Assembly: GCF_018128545.1 (NCBI RefSeq)
Contig: NZ_JAGSND010000021.1
Span: 1 to 59,866 of the forward strand
DNA length: 59,866 nucleotides
Direction of reading: 5' to 3'
Source: Sinanaerobacter chloroacetimidivorans
Lineage (GTDB): Bacteria; Bacillota; Clostridia; Peptostreptococcales; Anaerovoracaceae
The notes beneath the pieces were generated by a model. The model ran no database searches. It had not been told where the DNA came from and worked only from the letters and a program-made list of their open reading frames with translations. The translations under genes were made by a program, and so were the position numbers. Numbering within the stretch: position 1 is the stretch's first letter; the number at the start of each line of letters is the position of its first letter. Of this stretch, positions 44,228 to 52,015 are shown in pieces.

Positions 44228-45706
44228 TTATTCTTTGATGCCTGCGATAACTTTTGCAAGTTCTTTCTTCTGGTTGATGTTACCCTGACGAGCAATCATG
44301 ATTCTCTGAGCCTGTGGTGATCCTGCGCCGTGAAGTGATTCTGTTCTATAACCAACTGCAGAAGATCCGAGACAGATATTTTCAAGGAATCTTAAGATTC
44401 TCATTCTATTTTCAGTGGATACGCCAGGAGCAGCTGCATAAAGTTTGTTGCACCATTCTCCGATTGTCTTTCCTGTCTGTCCTACCTTCAGATCGGATTC
44501 GAAGTCCTTCTGTGAAGGCATGGTTACCATCAATCCGCCAGCGATGTCTTCTGCTAATCTTACGATCTCATATGGGAATCTGGTTACATTCTGCTTACAT
44601 ACATTGGCAAGAAGAAGATCGATCTGATAGTTTCCTGCTTGAGTTGGGTAACCTTCTGCAGAACATGCGATACCGCAGCAGTATAAAGTTTCATTTAAAT
44701 GAGTCATTTCAATGAGCTTATCCTTAATATGGGAAGCCTTATGTGCGCCATTGTAATCAGCAGCAAGAGCAGCAGCACCGATGATAACATCGCCTACGCC
44801 AACCTTACATCCGCCGTAGGACTGTCTATGGTATCCGGCAAATCTTTCTACCAGCATTCCGGCGAAGTCATATTCTTCACACATAAAAATTCTGTCATTT
44901 GGGATAAATACGTCATCAAATACGACTAAAGCTTCCTGTCCGCCGAAAGTCTTGTTTCCAAGATCGATATCAGCATTCTCTTCTAATTTTCTTGTGTCAC
45001 AGGACTGTCTTCCATATACCATGAAGATGCCGGGAACATCAGACTGAATTGCGAAGGATACTGCATACTCTTTGTCAGCTTCTGTCATAGCGATGGTAGG
45101 CATGATCAGGTGTTCGTGTGAGTTGATGGAACCGGTCTGATGACATTTTGCTCCTCTTACCACGATACCGTCAGGTCTCTTTTCAACAATACGAAGGAAC
45201 ATATCAGGATCAGTCTGCTGGCTTGGAGCAGCTCCTCTGTCACCCTTCGGGTCAGTCATTGCACCGTCAACTACCAGGTCATTTTCCTGAACATATTCAA
45301 CATACTTCTTAAAACGTTCATGATACTCAGTACCATACTTTTTATCAATTTCAAAGGTAGTGGAATAAACAGCATTGAAAGCATCCATACCTACGCATCT
45401 TTGGAAGCAGGAAGCAGTTTTCTGACCAAGTAATCTCTGCATTTTAACTTTTTTCACTAAATCACCAGAACTCTGATGTAAATGTGTGAAACGGTTTACA
45501 GTTTTTCCTGTCAGGTTTGACTTTGCAGTCATCAAGTCAGCATATTCAGGGTCATGTGCCAATTCAAATGTCATAGCCAGACAATTAATAGAAGGTCTGA
45601 TCATTGGATGATCCACCCAATCCTTAACCTCTTCACCAAATAAATACACTTTCGTGTTTAACTTTTTTAAGCTCTCGATATATTGAGCTCCAGTCATTAA
45701 TGCCAT
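44228..45706 (-). CDS. abfD: 4-Hydroxybutyryl-CoA dehydratase / vinylacetyl-CoA isomerase
   Basis: Radical FAD and [4Fe-4S] enzyme dehydrating 4-hydroxybutyryl-CoA to crotonyl-CoA. The 492-residue product retains all cluster ligands: Cys100 and Cys104 (ASCFQRCVG) and His293 and Cys300 (GYHRQSYGGC), equivalent to Cys99, Cys103, His292 and Cys299 of the C. aminobutyricum enzyme. The ATP-free AMQ-type fold is seen in DRGAAPSQQTDPD and RGAKCHQTGSINSHEHL. First gene of its operon, AAGGAG upstream of ATG, preceded by a sigma-54 promoter at 45813-45828. Highly oxygen-sensitive, so the organism is a strict anaerobe. Confidence 0.97.
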   Translation of the reverse strand: MALMTGAQYIESLKKLNTKVYLFGEEVKDWVDHPMIRPSINCLAMTFELAHDPEYADLMTAKSNLTGKTVNRFTHLHQSSGDLVKKVKMQRLLGQKTASCFQRCVGMDAFNAVYSTTFEIDKKYGTEYHERFKKYVEYVQENDLVVDGAMTDPKGDRGAAPSQQTDPDMFLRIVEKRPDGIVVRGAKCHQTGSINSHEHLIMPTIAMTEADKEYAVSFAIQSDVPGIFMVYGRQSCDTRKLEENADIDLGNKTFGGQEALVVFDDVFIPNDRIFMCEEYDFAGMLVERFAGYHRQSYGGCKVGVGDVIIGAAALAADYNGAHKASHIKDKLIEMTHLNETLYCCGIACSAEGYPTQAGNYQIDLLLANVCKQNVTRFPYEIVRLAEDIAGGLMVTMPSQKDFESDLKVGQTGKTIGEWCNKLYAAAPGVSTENRMRILRFLENICLGSSAVGYRTESLHGAGSPQAQRIMIARQGNINQKKELAKVIAGIKE

Positions 45707-45812
45707 AATACAACCACTCCTTACATGAAAATATTTTTGGGCTCTATGACGAAAAGGAATGCCCTATTGCTTACCCCCCGTCACGGTGCCAATTATAACT
45801 AAGAAAAAAAGG

Positions 45813-45828
45813 TGCAAGACTCATGCCA
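45813..45828 (-). promoter_or_regulatory. Sigma-54 promoter of the abfD operon
   Basis: Minus strand TGGCATG, four bases, TTGCA: exact match to TGGCAYR-N4-TTGCW and nearly the same as the promoter at 14008-14023. It lies 107-122 bp before the abfD ATG. The GTGTACAC palindromes seen at 14.2 kb are not present here, so a different activator or a distant site is likely. Confidence 0.8.
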
Positions 45829-45845
45829 AAAACGGCCAAGTTTTT

Positions 45846-46124
45846 CTAAATCTGCTTCTTCAAAATTTTTCTTGCCATATCCATCAGCTCAGGACTGACG
45901 GATGTGTCAAGTACAACGTCCTTGACTTCCGGTATTTCCTCCGTTACAATGCTCTTAACTACGTCCTCGATGGTGTACTGTGCGGATGGGCAGGAACTGC
46001 AGGCACCGGTTAATCTCACAAATGCGACACCATTCTCAAAACTCACGAGAACAGCTCCTCCGAAATGTGATGCAAGCACTGGATTTACCTTTTCCTCCAG
46101 CACTTTTTTAATTTTTTCTTCCAT
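45846..46124 (-). CDS. NifU-like Fe-S scaffold domain protein
   Basis: A 92-residue stand-alone NifU C-terminal domain, with the cluster-binding pair Cys42 and Cys45 in TGACSSCPSAQYTIED. Such proteins assemble or carry Fe-S clusters. It lies just upstream of abfD on the same strand but has its own promoter (46173-46201) and ends 18 bp before the abfD sigma-54 promoter. It may serve the [4Fe-4S] dehydratase, by proximity. Ribosome binding site GGGGGG. Confidence 0.9.
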   Translation of the reverse strand: MEEKIKKVLEEKVNPVLASHFGGAVLVSFENGVAFVRLTGACSSCPSAQYTIEDVVKSIVTEEIPEVKDVVLDTSVSPELMDMARKILKKQI

Positions 46125-46172
46125 AAATCTACCCCCCTTTTTTATTCGTTTACTAATTTATTACCCACACTC

Positions 46173-46201
46173 AGTATACCGAAACAATTGTTGAATAGCA
46201 A
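46173..46201 (-). promoter_or_regulatory. Promoter of the NifU-like gene
   Basis: Minus strand -35 TTGCTA (46196-46201), 17-bp spacer, -10 TATACT (46173-46178). Confidence 0.65.
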
Positions 46202-46345
46202 GTAAATTCAATGGTTTTTGCCGTAGAATTTTAGTAAATTCTGCTGTAATTTGCTAAAAATTATGTTATAATTTTTTTTGAAAAATTCAAAATTTGCAGA
46301 TAATATTTACTTAAAAATATTCTGAAAAATTTACAGAGATTGATA

Positions 46346-46409
46346 GTGTGCGATTCTGTGACAAAATTGTGTGCGATTTTGTCACAATTTGGTGTGCGTT
46401 TCTGTGACA
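46346..46409. repeat. Three 18-bp direct repeats upstream of metY promoter
   Basis: GTGTGCGATTCTGTGACA and two variants begin at 46346, 46369 and 46392, exactly 23 bp apart, ending four bases before the metY -35. The end of copy 1 and copy 2 also form an inverted repeat TGTGACAAAA/TTTTGTCACA (46357-46386). The regular phase and position just upstream of the -35 fit binding of an activator or of a cooperative repressor. Confidence 0.8.
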
Positions 46410-46412
46410 GCT

Positions 46413-46441
46413 TTGCAAATGTTTTTTATTTATGCTATCTT
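46413..46441 (+). promoter_or_regulatory. Promoter of metY
   Basis: -35 TTGCAA (46413-46418), 17-bp spacer, -10 TATCTT (46436-46441), about 38 bp before the metY start. No S-box or T-box leader fits in the short distance. Confidence 0.6.
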
Positions 46442-46478
46442 TATAAGACGAATATTTCTTACCGAGGAGGAAAAAATT

Positions 46479-47753
46479 ATGAGTGACTACCAGTTTAATA
46501 CAAAATGCGTTCAGGGAACCTATCGTCCAAAACCAGGAGAACCAAGAGTACTTCCGATTGTTCAAAGTACCACCTTTTCCTATGATGATTCTGATTATGT
46601 AGCGGACCTGTTTGATCTAAAGGTTGGGGGTTCCTTTTATACAAGAATCGGAAACCCTACTACCGACGGATTTGAAGGGAAAATGAATCTCCTTGAGGGC
46701 GGCGTCGGAGCTTTGGCCCTTTCTTCCGGTCAAAGTGCCAGCATGTTTTCTATTATCAATATCTGTAATGCCGGAGATCATGTGATTTCTTCCTCCAGTA
46801 TCTATGGCGGTACCTTTAATCTTTTTGATGTATCCTTGAGAAAGCTGGGCATTGACTTTACCTTTGTTGACCCAGATGCGGATCTGGATGAGATCTTGTC
46901 CTGCGCGAAACCGAATACAAAGGCTATTTTCGGAGAAACTATAGCAAATCCAAGCATGAATGTACTTGACTTTGAGAAGTTTGCCGCAGCTGCGAAGAAA
47001 CTGGACATCCCTTTTATAGTAGATAATACGTTGGCAACTCCTTATTTATGCCGACCTTTTGAACACGGAGCCAATATTATTGTGCATTCCTCCACAAAAT
47101 ACACGGACGGCCATGCCACCAGCGTAGGCGGAATCGTCGTCGACGGAGGAACTTTTAACTGGGATAACGGAAAATTCCCTGGCCTTGTGGAACCGGACGA
47201 AAGTTACCATGGGCTGAAATATGTTGAAGCCTTCGGACCTGCAGCCTACATTGTAAAAGCCAGAGTACAGCTTCTGCGGGATTACGGTTGTACTGTCAGC
47301 CCTTTTAACGCCTTTATGTTCCATCTCGGGCTGGAAACATTGCATCTCAGAATGGAGCGGCACAGTGATAACGCCAGAAAACTGGCTGAGTTTTTATCTG
47401 GTCACCCAAAGGTGCAATGGGTGAAATATCCGGGATTGAAAGGCGACCCTTATTATGACTTAGGTCAAAAATATATGCCTAAGGGTGCCAGCGGCATACT
47501 TTCCTTCGGAATCAAAGGCGGCGCAAAGGCCGGAAAAGATTTGATCAAGCATCTGGATATGGTGCATCTTGTCGTACATCTCGGAGATCTGAGAACCAGC
47601 ATACTGCATCCTGCCAGCACAACGCACAGGCAGCTCAATGAGCAGCAGCAGATCGAGGCAGGAATCTATCCTGAAATGATCCGTGTTTCCGTTGGAATTG
47701 AGGATATAGAAGATATTATCAAAGACTTTGACAAAGCTTTAAATGCAATATAG
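46479..47753 (+). CDS. metY: O-acetylhomoserine aminocarboxypropyltransferase (sulfhydrylase)
   Basis: PLP enzyme of the Cys/Met metabolism family making homocysteine from O-acetylhomoserine and sulfide (or methionine from methanethiol). The 424-residue product has SSGQSASM, SSSSIYGGTFNL, DNTLATPYLCRPFEHGA and the PLP lysine in HSSTKYTDGHATSVGG. Long insertion loops around 230-260 are typical of MetY rather than gamma-synthases. ATG at 46479 follows GAGGAGG; the frame reading back to 46371 is not translated because it crosses the repeats and promoter. Some members are methionine gamma-lyases, an alternative not excluded. Confidence 0.88.
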   Translation: MSDYQFNTKCVQGTYRPKPGEPRVLPIVQSTTFSYDDSDYVADLFDLKVGGSFYTRIGNPTTDGFEGKMNLLEGGVGALALSSGQSASMFSIINICNAGDHVISSSSIYGGTFNLFDVSLRKLGIDFTFVDPDADLDEILSCAKPNTKAIFGETIANPSMNVLDFEKFAAAAKKLDIPFIVDNTLATPYLCRPFEHGANIIVHSSTKYTDGHATSVGGIVVDGGTFNWDNGKFPGLVEPDESYHGLKYVEAFGPAAYIVKARVQLLRDYGCTVSPFNAFMFHLGLETLHLRMERHSDNARKLAEFLSGHPKVQWVKYPGLKGDPYYDLGQKYMPKGASGILSFGIKGGAKAGKDLIKHLDMVHLVVHLGDLRTSILHPASTTHRQLNEQQQIEAGIYPEMIRVSVGIEDIEDIIKDFDKALNAI

Positions 47754-47769
47754 AAAGGATGGCTAACCA

Positions 47770-48408
47770 TTGAGCAGATGTGTAATCATAACATCTTATC
47801 ATTCCGCAGGCCGACTGGATTATCAGAATGTCTGCGAGGATGACTTTGTTATCTGTGCAGACGGCGGCTATGCTCATGCTATTTCCGGGGGAATATCTCC
47901 GCACATAGTGATCGGGGACTTTGATTCCTACCCGGAAAACAAGCTGTCCGAAGAATGCGGTGCTCACTGCAAAATTATCCGGCTGGCCGTTGAAAAAGAT
48001 GATACGGACACGATGATTTGCCTGAAATACGGGATTGATCAAGGTTTTGATCAATTCCTGATCATCGGCGGGCTGGGTGGCCGTTTAGATCACACCATCG
48101 CCAATCTTCAGACCCTTTCCTATGCCATTGACTGTAAAAAAAAATTATGGATTCTGGACGGAAAAAACAAGGCAACAATGATCGAATCCGGGGCTATAGA
48201 GATAGCCAAGCAGGAGAACACAAAGATCTCCCTTTTTTCTTTCACGGAAACTTGTTCCGGCGTGTCTATTCATGGTGTAAAATACCCCTTGCACGAAACA
48301 ATATTGAACAATAGTTTTCCTTTGGGAGTCAGCAATGAATTTGAAGAAGAATATGCCCGAATAGAAAATAAAAAAGGGAAATTATTAATTATTTTATCTC
48401 AGGATTGA
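47770..48408 (+). CDS. thiN: Thiamine pyrophosphokinase
   Basis: Converts thiamine to thiamine pyrophosphate with ATP. The 212-residue product has the family motifs ICADGGYAHA, DFDSYPEN, KDDTDTMICLKYG and GGLGGRLDHTIANLQ. The start is a TTG at 47770, 17 bases after metY's stop, with AAAGGA about ten bases upstream. It appears to be co-transcribed with metY, yet lies just before the TPP riboswitch and thiT gene, so TPP metabolism is grouped here. Confidence 0.92.
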   Translation: MSRCVIITSYHSAGRLDYQNVCEDDFVICADGGYAHAISGGISPHIVIGDFDSYPENKLSEECGAHCKIIRLAVEKDDTDTMICLKYGIDQGFDQFLIIGGLGGRLDHTIANLQTLSYAIDCKKKLWILDGKNKATMIESGAIEIAKQENTKISLFSFTETCSGVSIHGVKYPLHETILNNSFPLGVSNEFEEEYARIENKKGKLLIILSQD

Positions 48409-48507
48409 TACAGAAATAGGTCTCTCGGCTTTCACCAATTGAGAAAAAAATTTCTGCAACAGAGAAATAAATTTCAAATTTGCACATGAAAAATAGCCAA
48501 AAATAAA

Positions 48508-48536
48508 TTGACAAAAAATAACCGGCCGTGTACAAT
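48508..48536 (+). promoter_or_regulatory. Promoter of thiT
   Basis: -35 TTGACA (48508-48513), 17-bp spacer, -10 TACAAT (48531-48536), placing the transcript start about 15-20 bases before the TPP riboswitch. Confidence 0.8.
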
Positions 48537-48557
48537 GTTCTACATCAATTAAATATT

Positions 48558-48640
48558 TTTGCTAGGGGAGCTATATGCTGAGAGTTTTTTCGACCCTCAT
48601 TACCTGATCCGGATAATACCGGCGTAGGGAAGCAGTCAAG
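48558..48640 (+). ncRNA. TPP riboswitch (THI element)
   Basis: The conserved blocks are in order: GGGGAGC (48566-48572), GCTGAGA (48577-48583), ACCCTC, ACCTGATCCGGATAATACCG and GCGTAGGGAAGC. It precedes thiT by about 120 bp. The expression platform seems to involve an anti-ribosome-binding-site CCTCCT at 48685-48690 that can pair with AGGAGG at 48746-48751. Confidence 0.95.
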
Positions 48641-48758
48641 TTGTATGCACATATGCATCAGATTTATGCATGCATCAATTATCCCCTCCTGCAAAATCAT
48701 CGCAAAGTACCCGCATAATTATCCGCGAAGTACCTGCGAAATAAAAGGAGGTTTTTTT

Positions 48759-49403
48759 ATGTCATCAGAACAATTACAGGGGTTCTTTGAATCCACAGCA
48801 GGCCAGATTTCAACGTTAATCGTGATTATCCTGTTATTTCTCGGTATACTCATATCAGGACGCAACAGCAAGCCTGATACGAAGGCTATGGTTGTATCTG
48901 CTATCATGGTAGCCTTGGCCATCGCATTAAATCAGATCATTCTTTTCCGCATGCCTCAAGGCGGTTCCATTACTGCTTTCAGCATGCTGCCCATTGTTAC
49001 CTGTGCCTATTTTTTTGGAGTTCGCAGAGGAATGATGGCCGGAATGTGCGTGGGTCTCATCGATCTTATTTTTAATCCCTATGTTATTCACCCCATCCAG
49101 ATGCTGCTGGATTATCCTTTGGCCTTTGGTGCTCTCGCCTTTGCCGGGCTTATGAAAAATAAAAAAAATGGATTAATCCTGGGTTTTATTATCGGTGTGC
49201 TTTCCCGTTACGTCTGTGCCGTGCTATCAGGAGTCATCTTCTTTGGCGAATACGCACCGGAAGGATTCAATGCCTTCTCCTGGTCGATCTACTACAATAT
49301 GACCTACTTAGGAGTCGAAGCAGCTATCACGCTGATCGTATTATTTATACCGGCAGTCAGAAAGGTTATCGAAGGGCTGAAATCACAATTAAGCCTAACG
49401 TAA
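48759..49403 (+). CDS. thiT: Thiamine-specific ECF transporter S component (ThiT)
   Basis: A 214-residue membrane protein with about six hydrophobic segments, carrying the segment MLPIVTCAYFFGVRRGMMAGMCVGLIDLI and the thiamine-contacting GVEAAITLIVL region at the end, typical of ThiT (YuaJ). It needs the shared ECF energising module encoded elsewhere. ATG at 48759 with AGGAGG eight bases upstream; the frame running back to 48645 is leader. A TPP riboswitch controls it, which confirms thiamine as ligand. Confidence 0.92.
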   Translation: MSSEQLQGFFESTAGQISTLIVIILLFLGILISGRNSKPDTKAMVVSAIMVALAIALNQIILFRMPQGGSITAFSMLPIVTCAYFFGVRRGMMAGMCVGLIDLIFNPYVIHPIQMLLDYPLAFGALAFAGLMKNKKNGLILGFIIGVLSRYVCAVLSGVIFFGEYAPEGFNAFSWSIYYNMTYLGVEAAITLIVLFIPAVRKVIEGLKSQLSLT

Positions 49404-49465
49404 TAAACATATAATAACAAGACTGAGATAGGTATGAGTCAAATGACTTCGAAGCCGAGAATGTA

Positions 49466-49530
49466 AAATGCACCTCTATGTATGAAACCCGACCACAGAA
49501 AGGATTTATACACGAGGTGCATTTTTTATA
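49466..49530 (+). terminator. Terminator after thiT
   Basis: AAATGCACCTC (49466-49476) pairs with GAGGTGCATTT (49514-49524), with an inner TGTAT.GAA/TTTATACA stem in the loop, followed by TTTT. It also faces the minus-strand alcohol dehydrogenase gene. Confidence 0.8.
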
Positions 49531-49582
49531 TTATATCTTGTAGGAGTTAGTAATTAAGTTTTTTCTGCATATTTTCTGCAGC

Positions 49583-50740
49583 TTATTTATCCCAGAGCTT
49601 CTTATAAAGATTCATGATATCGTCTTTATTCGGGGTACGTCTTGTATTCAGAGGGCTTCCGCTGATCAATGCATCTTCTGCCATCTTCGGAATCTGATTA
49701 AAAAATTCTTCCTTATCAATTCCAAACTCTTCAGGAGTTTTGATATTTAAAGTTCTGAGCAGCGCTTTTGTGGCAACAACGAATGCATCTGCACCTTCAT
49801 CCGGAGTCATGCCCGGACGATATACGCCGATCGTCTTGGCCAATTGATTCAATCTTGCTACAGCACCTGGCTTTAGGTAGTCAAGACAAACGTCCAGCAG
49901 CATTGCATTTGACAAACCGTGAGGAACGTGGAACAATGCACCGATTGGACGGCTCATTCCGTGTACGATAGTTACGGATGCATTACTGAATGCGATACCG
50001 GCCTCTAACGCGGCGATTGCCATTTCTCTTCTGGCCTCTACATTGGAACCATTGGTGTACACTTCATAAATGTTGTCAAAGATTCTCTTTACTGCTGATA
50101 ATGCATAAATATCACTCATAGAGAATGCTTTTAATGAAGTATACGCTTCAATGGCATGTGTTAATGCATCCACACCGGTTGCAGCCGTTACTCCAGGCGG
50201 AACCGTTACGGTAAATGTAGGGTCAACAACTGCTAAGTTTGCCATAAGCTTAGGATCATTTAATAGCATTTTAACACCTGTGTTGGTATTGGTAATGATA
50301 GATACCTTCGTAGCTTCTGAACCCGTTCCTGCTGTTGTAGGAATTGCACAGGTAGGCGGAAGCTTATGCTCAATCTTTTTACCCATGTACTCAGTAATAC
50401 TGCCGCCGTTTGTTACTACAGCACCGATAGCTTTCATAGAATCCAGCGGGCTGCCCCCACCGATTCCGATCAGGAAGTCACAACCTTCCTTCTTGTAAAT
50501 TTCCACACCTTCATCAATCATTGTATGCGTAGGTTCGCTGTTAATACCGGAATATATGACATAGGAAACACTAATTTCATCCAACGCATCTGTCAATTTT
50601 TTAACATTTCCTAACTTAACCATTACGTCATCCGTAACGATCAATGCTTTTTCTCCGAATGACTTCATGTATTCTGTACTCATTTTCATAGCGTTTTCGC
50701 CGGATATAATGTATTGTGGAATAAAGAATAAATTTGCCAT
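49583..50740 (-). CDS. Iron-type alcohol dehydrogenase
   Basis: A 385-residue group III alcohol dehydrogenase: IGIGGGSPLDSMKAIGA (NAD binding, about 93-109), PTTAGTGSEATKVSI, and metal-binding residues in GVDALTHAIEAY, HGMSRPIGALFHVPHGLSNAM. Closest in pattern to 1,3-propanediol, butanol and lactaldehyde dehydrogenases; specificity cannot be set. ATG at 50740 has GGAGG eight bases upstream, while the frame to 50836 does not. Promoter TTGAAA-17-TATTAT at 50783-50811. It is divergent from the crotonase gene, sharing a 260-bp regulatory region. Confidence 0.88.
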   Translation of the reverse strand: MANLFFIPQYIISGENAMKMSTEYMKSFGEKALIVTDDVMVKLGNVKKLTDALDEISVSYVIYSGINSEPTHTMIDEGVEIYKKEGCDFLIGIGGGSPLDSMKAIGAVVTNGGSITEYMGKKIEHKLPPTCAIPTTAGTGSEATKVSIITNTNTGVKMLLNDPKLMANLAVVDPTFTVTVPPGVTAATGVDALTHAIEAYTSLKAFSMSDIYALSAVKRIFDNIYEVYTNGSNVEARREMAIAALEAGIAFSNASVTIVHGMSRPIGALFHVPHGLSNAMLLDVCLDYLKPGAVARLNQLAKTIGVYRPGMTPDEGADAFVVATKALLRTLNIKTPEEFGIDKEEFFNQIPKMAEDALISGSPLNTRRTPNKDDIMNLYKKLWDK

Positions 50741-50782
50741 GTTTTTTACCTCCGTATTAGTATAGGATATCTTATTAGGCAC

Positions 50783-50811
50783 ATAATAGCATATCAAAAT
50801 ACTAATTTCAA
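50783..50811 (-). promoter_or_regulatory. Promoter of iron alcohol dehydrogenase gene
   Basis: Minus strand -35 TTGAAA (50806-50811), 17-bp spacer, -10 TATTAT (50783-50788). A 15-bp palindrome AATTGTCTGACAATT lies just upstream at 50837-50851. Confidence 0.7.
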
Positions 50812-50836
50812 TAAGTTTTTGATAATATTTTAACAA

Positions 50837-50851
50837 AATTGTCTGACAATT
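50837..50851. promoter_or_regulatory. Palindrome in the divergent alcohol dehydrogenase/crotonase region
   Basis: AATTGTC T GACAATT, 7-bp arms. It sits between the minus-strand promoter (50783-50811) and a plus-strand promoter (50862-50890), a position fit for a shared operator. The regulator is not in the window. Confidence 0.4.
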
Positions 50852-50861
50852 AATTAACCCA

Positions 50862-50890
50862 TTGATTAATTATTTTTAAAGTGCTAAGAT
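50862..50890 (+). promoter_or_regulatory. Promoter of crotonase gene
   Basis: -35 TTGATT (50862-50867), 17-bp spacer, -10 TAAGAT (50885-50890), 110-140 bp before the crt start codon. The AT-rich segment TAATATATAAA just downstream could be an alternative -10. Confidence 0.45.
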
Positions 50891-51000
50891 TAATATATAA
50901 AATTCTATTCATTTATTAGCTTGCCCAATTTGCAAGACAAATTGATGGCAATCTTATGTAAAGATGAATAATTATAACTAAATAGAAAGGAACTAATTTC

Positions 51001-51777
51001 ATGTATCAGAACTTAATCTATGAAGTAAAAGATGGAATTGCTTACGTAACTGTAAACAGACCAAAAGCAATGAACGCACTTAGCAATGAAGTTTTGGATG
51101 AGCTTTATGCAGCCTTTACCGCTGTCAATAACGATCCGGAGGTTCAAATTGCCATTCTGACCGGTGAAGGCAAGGCCTTCGTTGCCGGCGCTGATATTTC
51201 CGAGATGGTAAACCTTACAACTTTGGAAGGCAGAGCCATGATGATCAAGGGCCAGAATGTAATGAACCTTATCGAAACCATCGACAAGCCGGTTATCGGT
51301 GCCATCAACGGTTTTGCTCTAGGCGGAGGATGCGAATTAGCCATGGCCTGCGACATGAGAATCGCATCTGAAAAAGCAAAGTTTGGACAACCGGAAGTAA
51401 ATCTCGGAATCATTCCCGGATTCGGCGGTACTCAAAGACTTCCAAGACTGGTCGGAAAAGGTATGGGAAAATACCTGATCATGACAGCTGAGATGATCGA
51501 TGCTCAGGAAGCCTACAGAATCGGACTGGTAGAAAAAGTTGTTCCTGCAGAAGAGTTAATCGGAGCTGCTGAAAAAGTTGCGAAAACCATTATGTCAAAA
51601 GCTCCAATCGCAATTCAAGCAGCTAAATTAGTAATTAATAACGGAATCGGTCTGGATATTCTAACTGGTGTTGCCTTTGAGGGTGAAGCGCTTGTAGCTC
51701 CATTCAGCTCCGAAGACAGAGCTGAAGGTATGAAAGCCTTCCTTGAAAAGAGACCTGCGAAATTCAACAATAAATAA
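51001..51777 (+). CDS. crt: 3-Hydroxybutyryl-CoA dehydratase (crotonase)
   Basis: Reversibly dehydrates 3-hydroxybutyryl-CoA to crotonyl-CoA. The 258-residue crotonase-fold protein has the oxyanion-hole segments AFVAGADISEM and NGFALGGGCELAMACDMR, and both catalytic glutamates (in GGGCELAMA and PEVNLGIIPGFGGTQRL). Single gene with its own promoter and terminator. With the abf genes it connects crotonyl-CoA to 3-hydroxybutyryl-CoA and acetyl-CoA. Ribosome binding site GAAAGGA. Confidence 0.93.
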   Translation: MYQNLIYEVKDGIAYVTVNRPKAMNALSNEVLDELYAAFTAVNNDPEVQIAILTGEGKAFVAGADISEMVNLTTLEGRAMMIKGQNVMNLIETIDKPVIGAINGFALGGGCELAMACDMRIASEKAKFGQPEVNLGIIPGFGGTQRLPRLVGKGMGKYLIMTAEMIDAQEAYRIGLVEKVVPAEELIGAAEKVAKTIMSKAPIAIQAAKLVINNGIGLDILTGVAFEGEALVAPFSSEDRAEGMKAFLEKRPAKFNNK

Positions 51778-51846
51778 GAAATAAAAGAAAATGGAAGCGT
51801 TGTGTTTCTAAAAAACTGATAAACGAATAGAATGAGTGACTAAGAC

Positions 51847-51880
51847 AAAGCGGTGCACAAGCACCGCTTTCCTTTATTTT
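51847..51880 (+). terminator. Terminator after crt
   Basis: Perfect 10-bp stem AAAGCGGTGC/GCACCGCTTT with 4-nt loop, followed by CCTTTATTTTT. Confidence 0.9.
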
Positions 51881-52015
51881 TGATTAATGAAAACCCGCAG
51901 ATCCGGTTTTTGGACTGCGGGCTCTCGGAGGATATTTATGATAAATATATCATGTGACTTGCTGTTTTAAGCTGTGGCAAAAAGGCCACAAGGCAGGTGA
52001 CATCTTTTCGTCTCG

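Noticed and set aside
45771..45792. Second sigma-54-like TGGCACCG sequence upstream of abfD
   Set aside because: It has the -24 half but no TTGC at -12; the full match is at 45813-45828.
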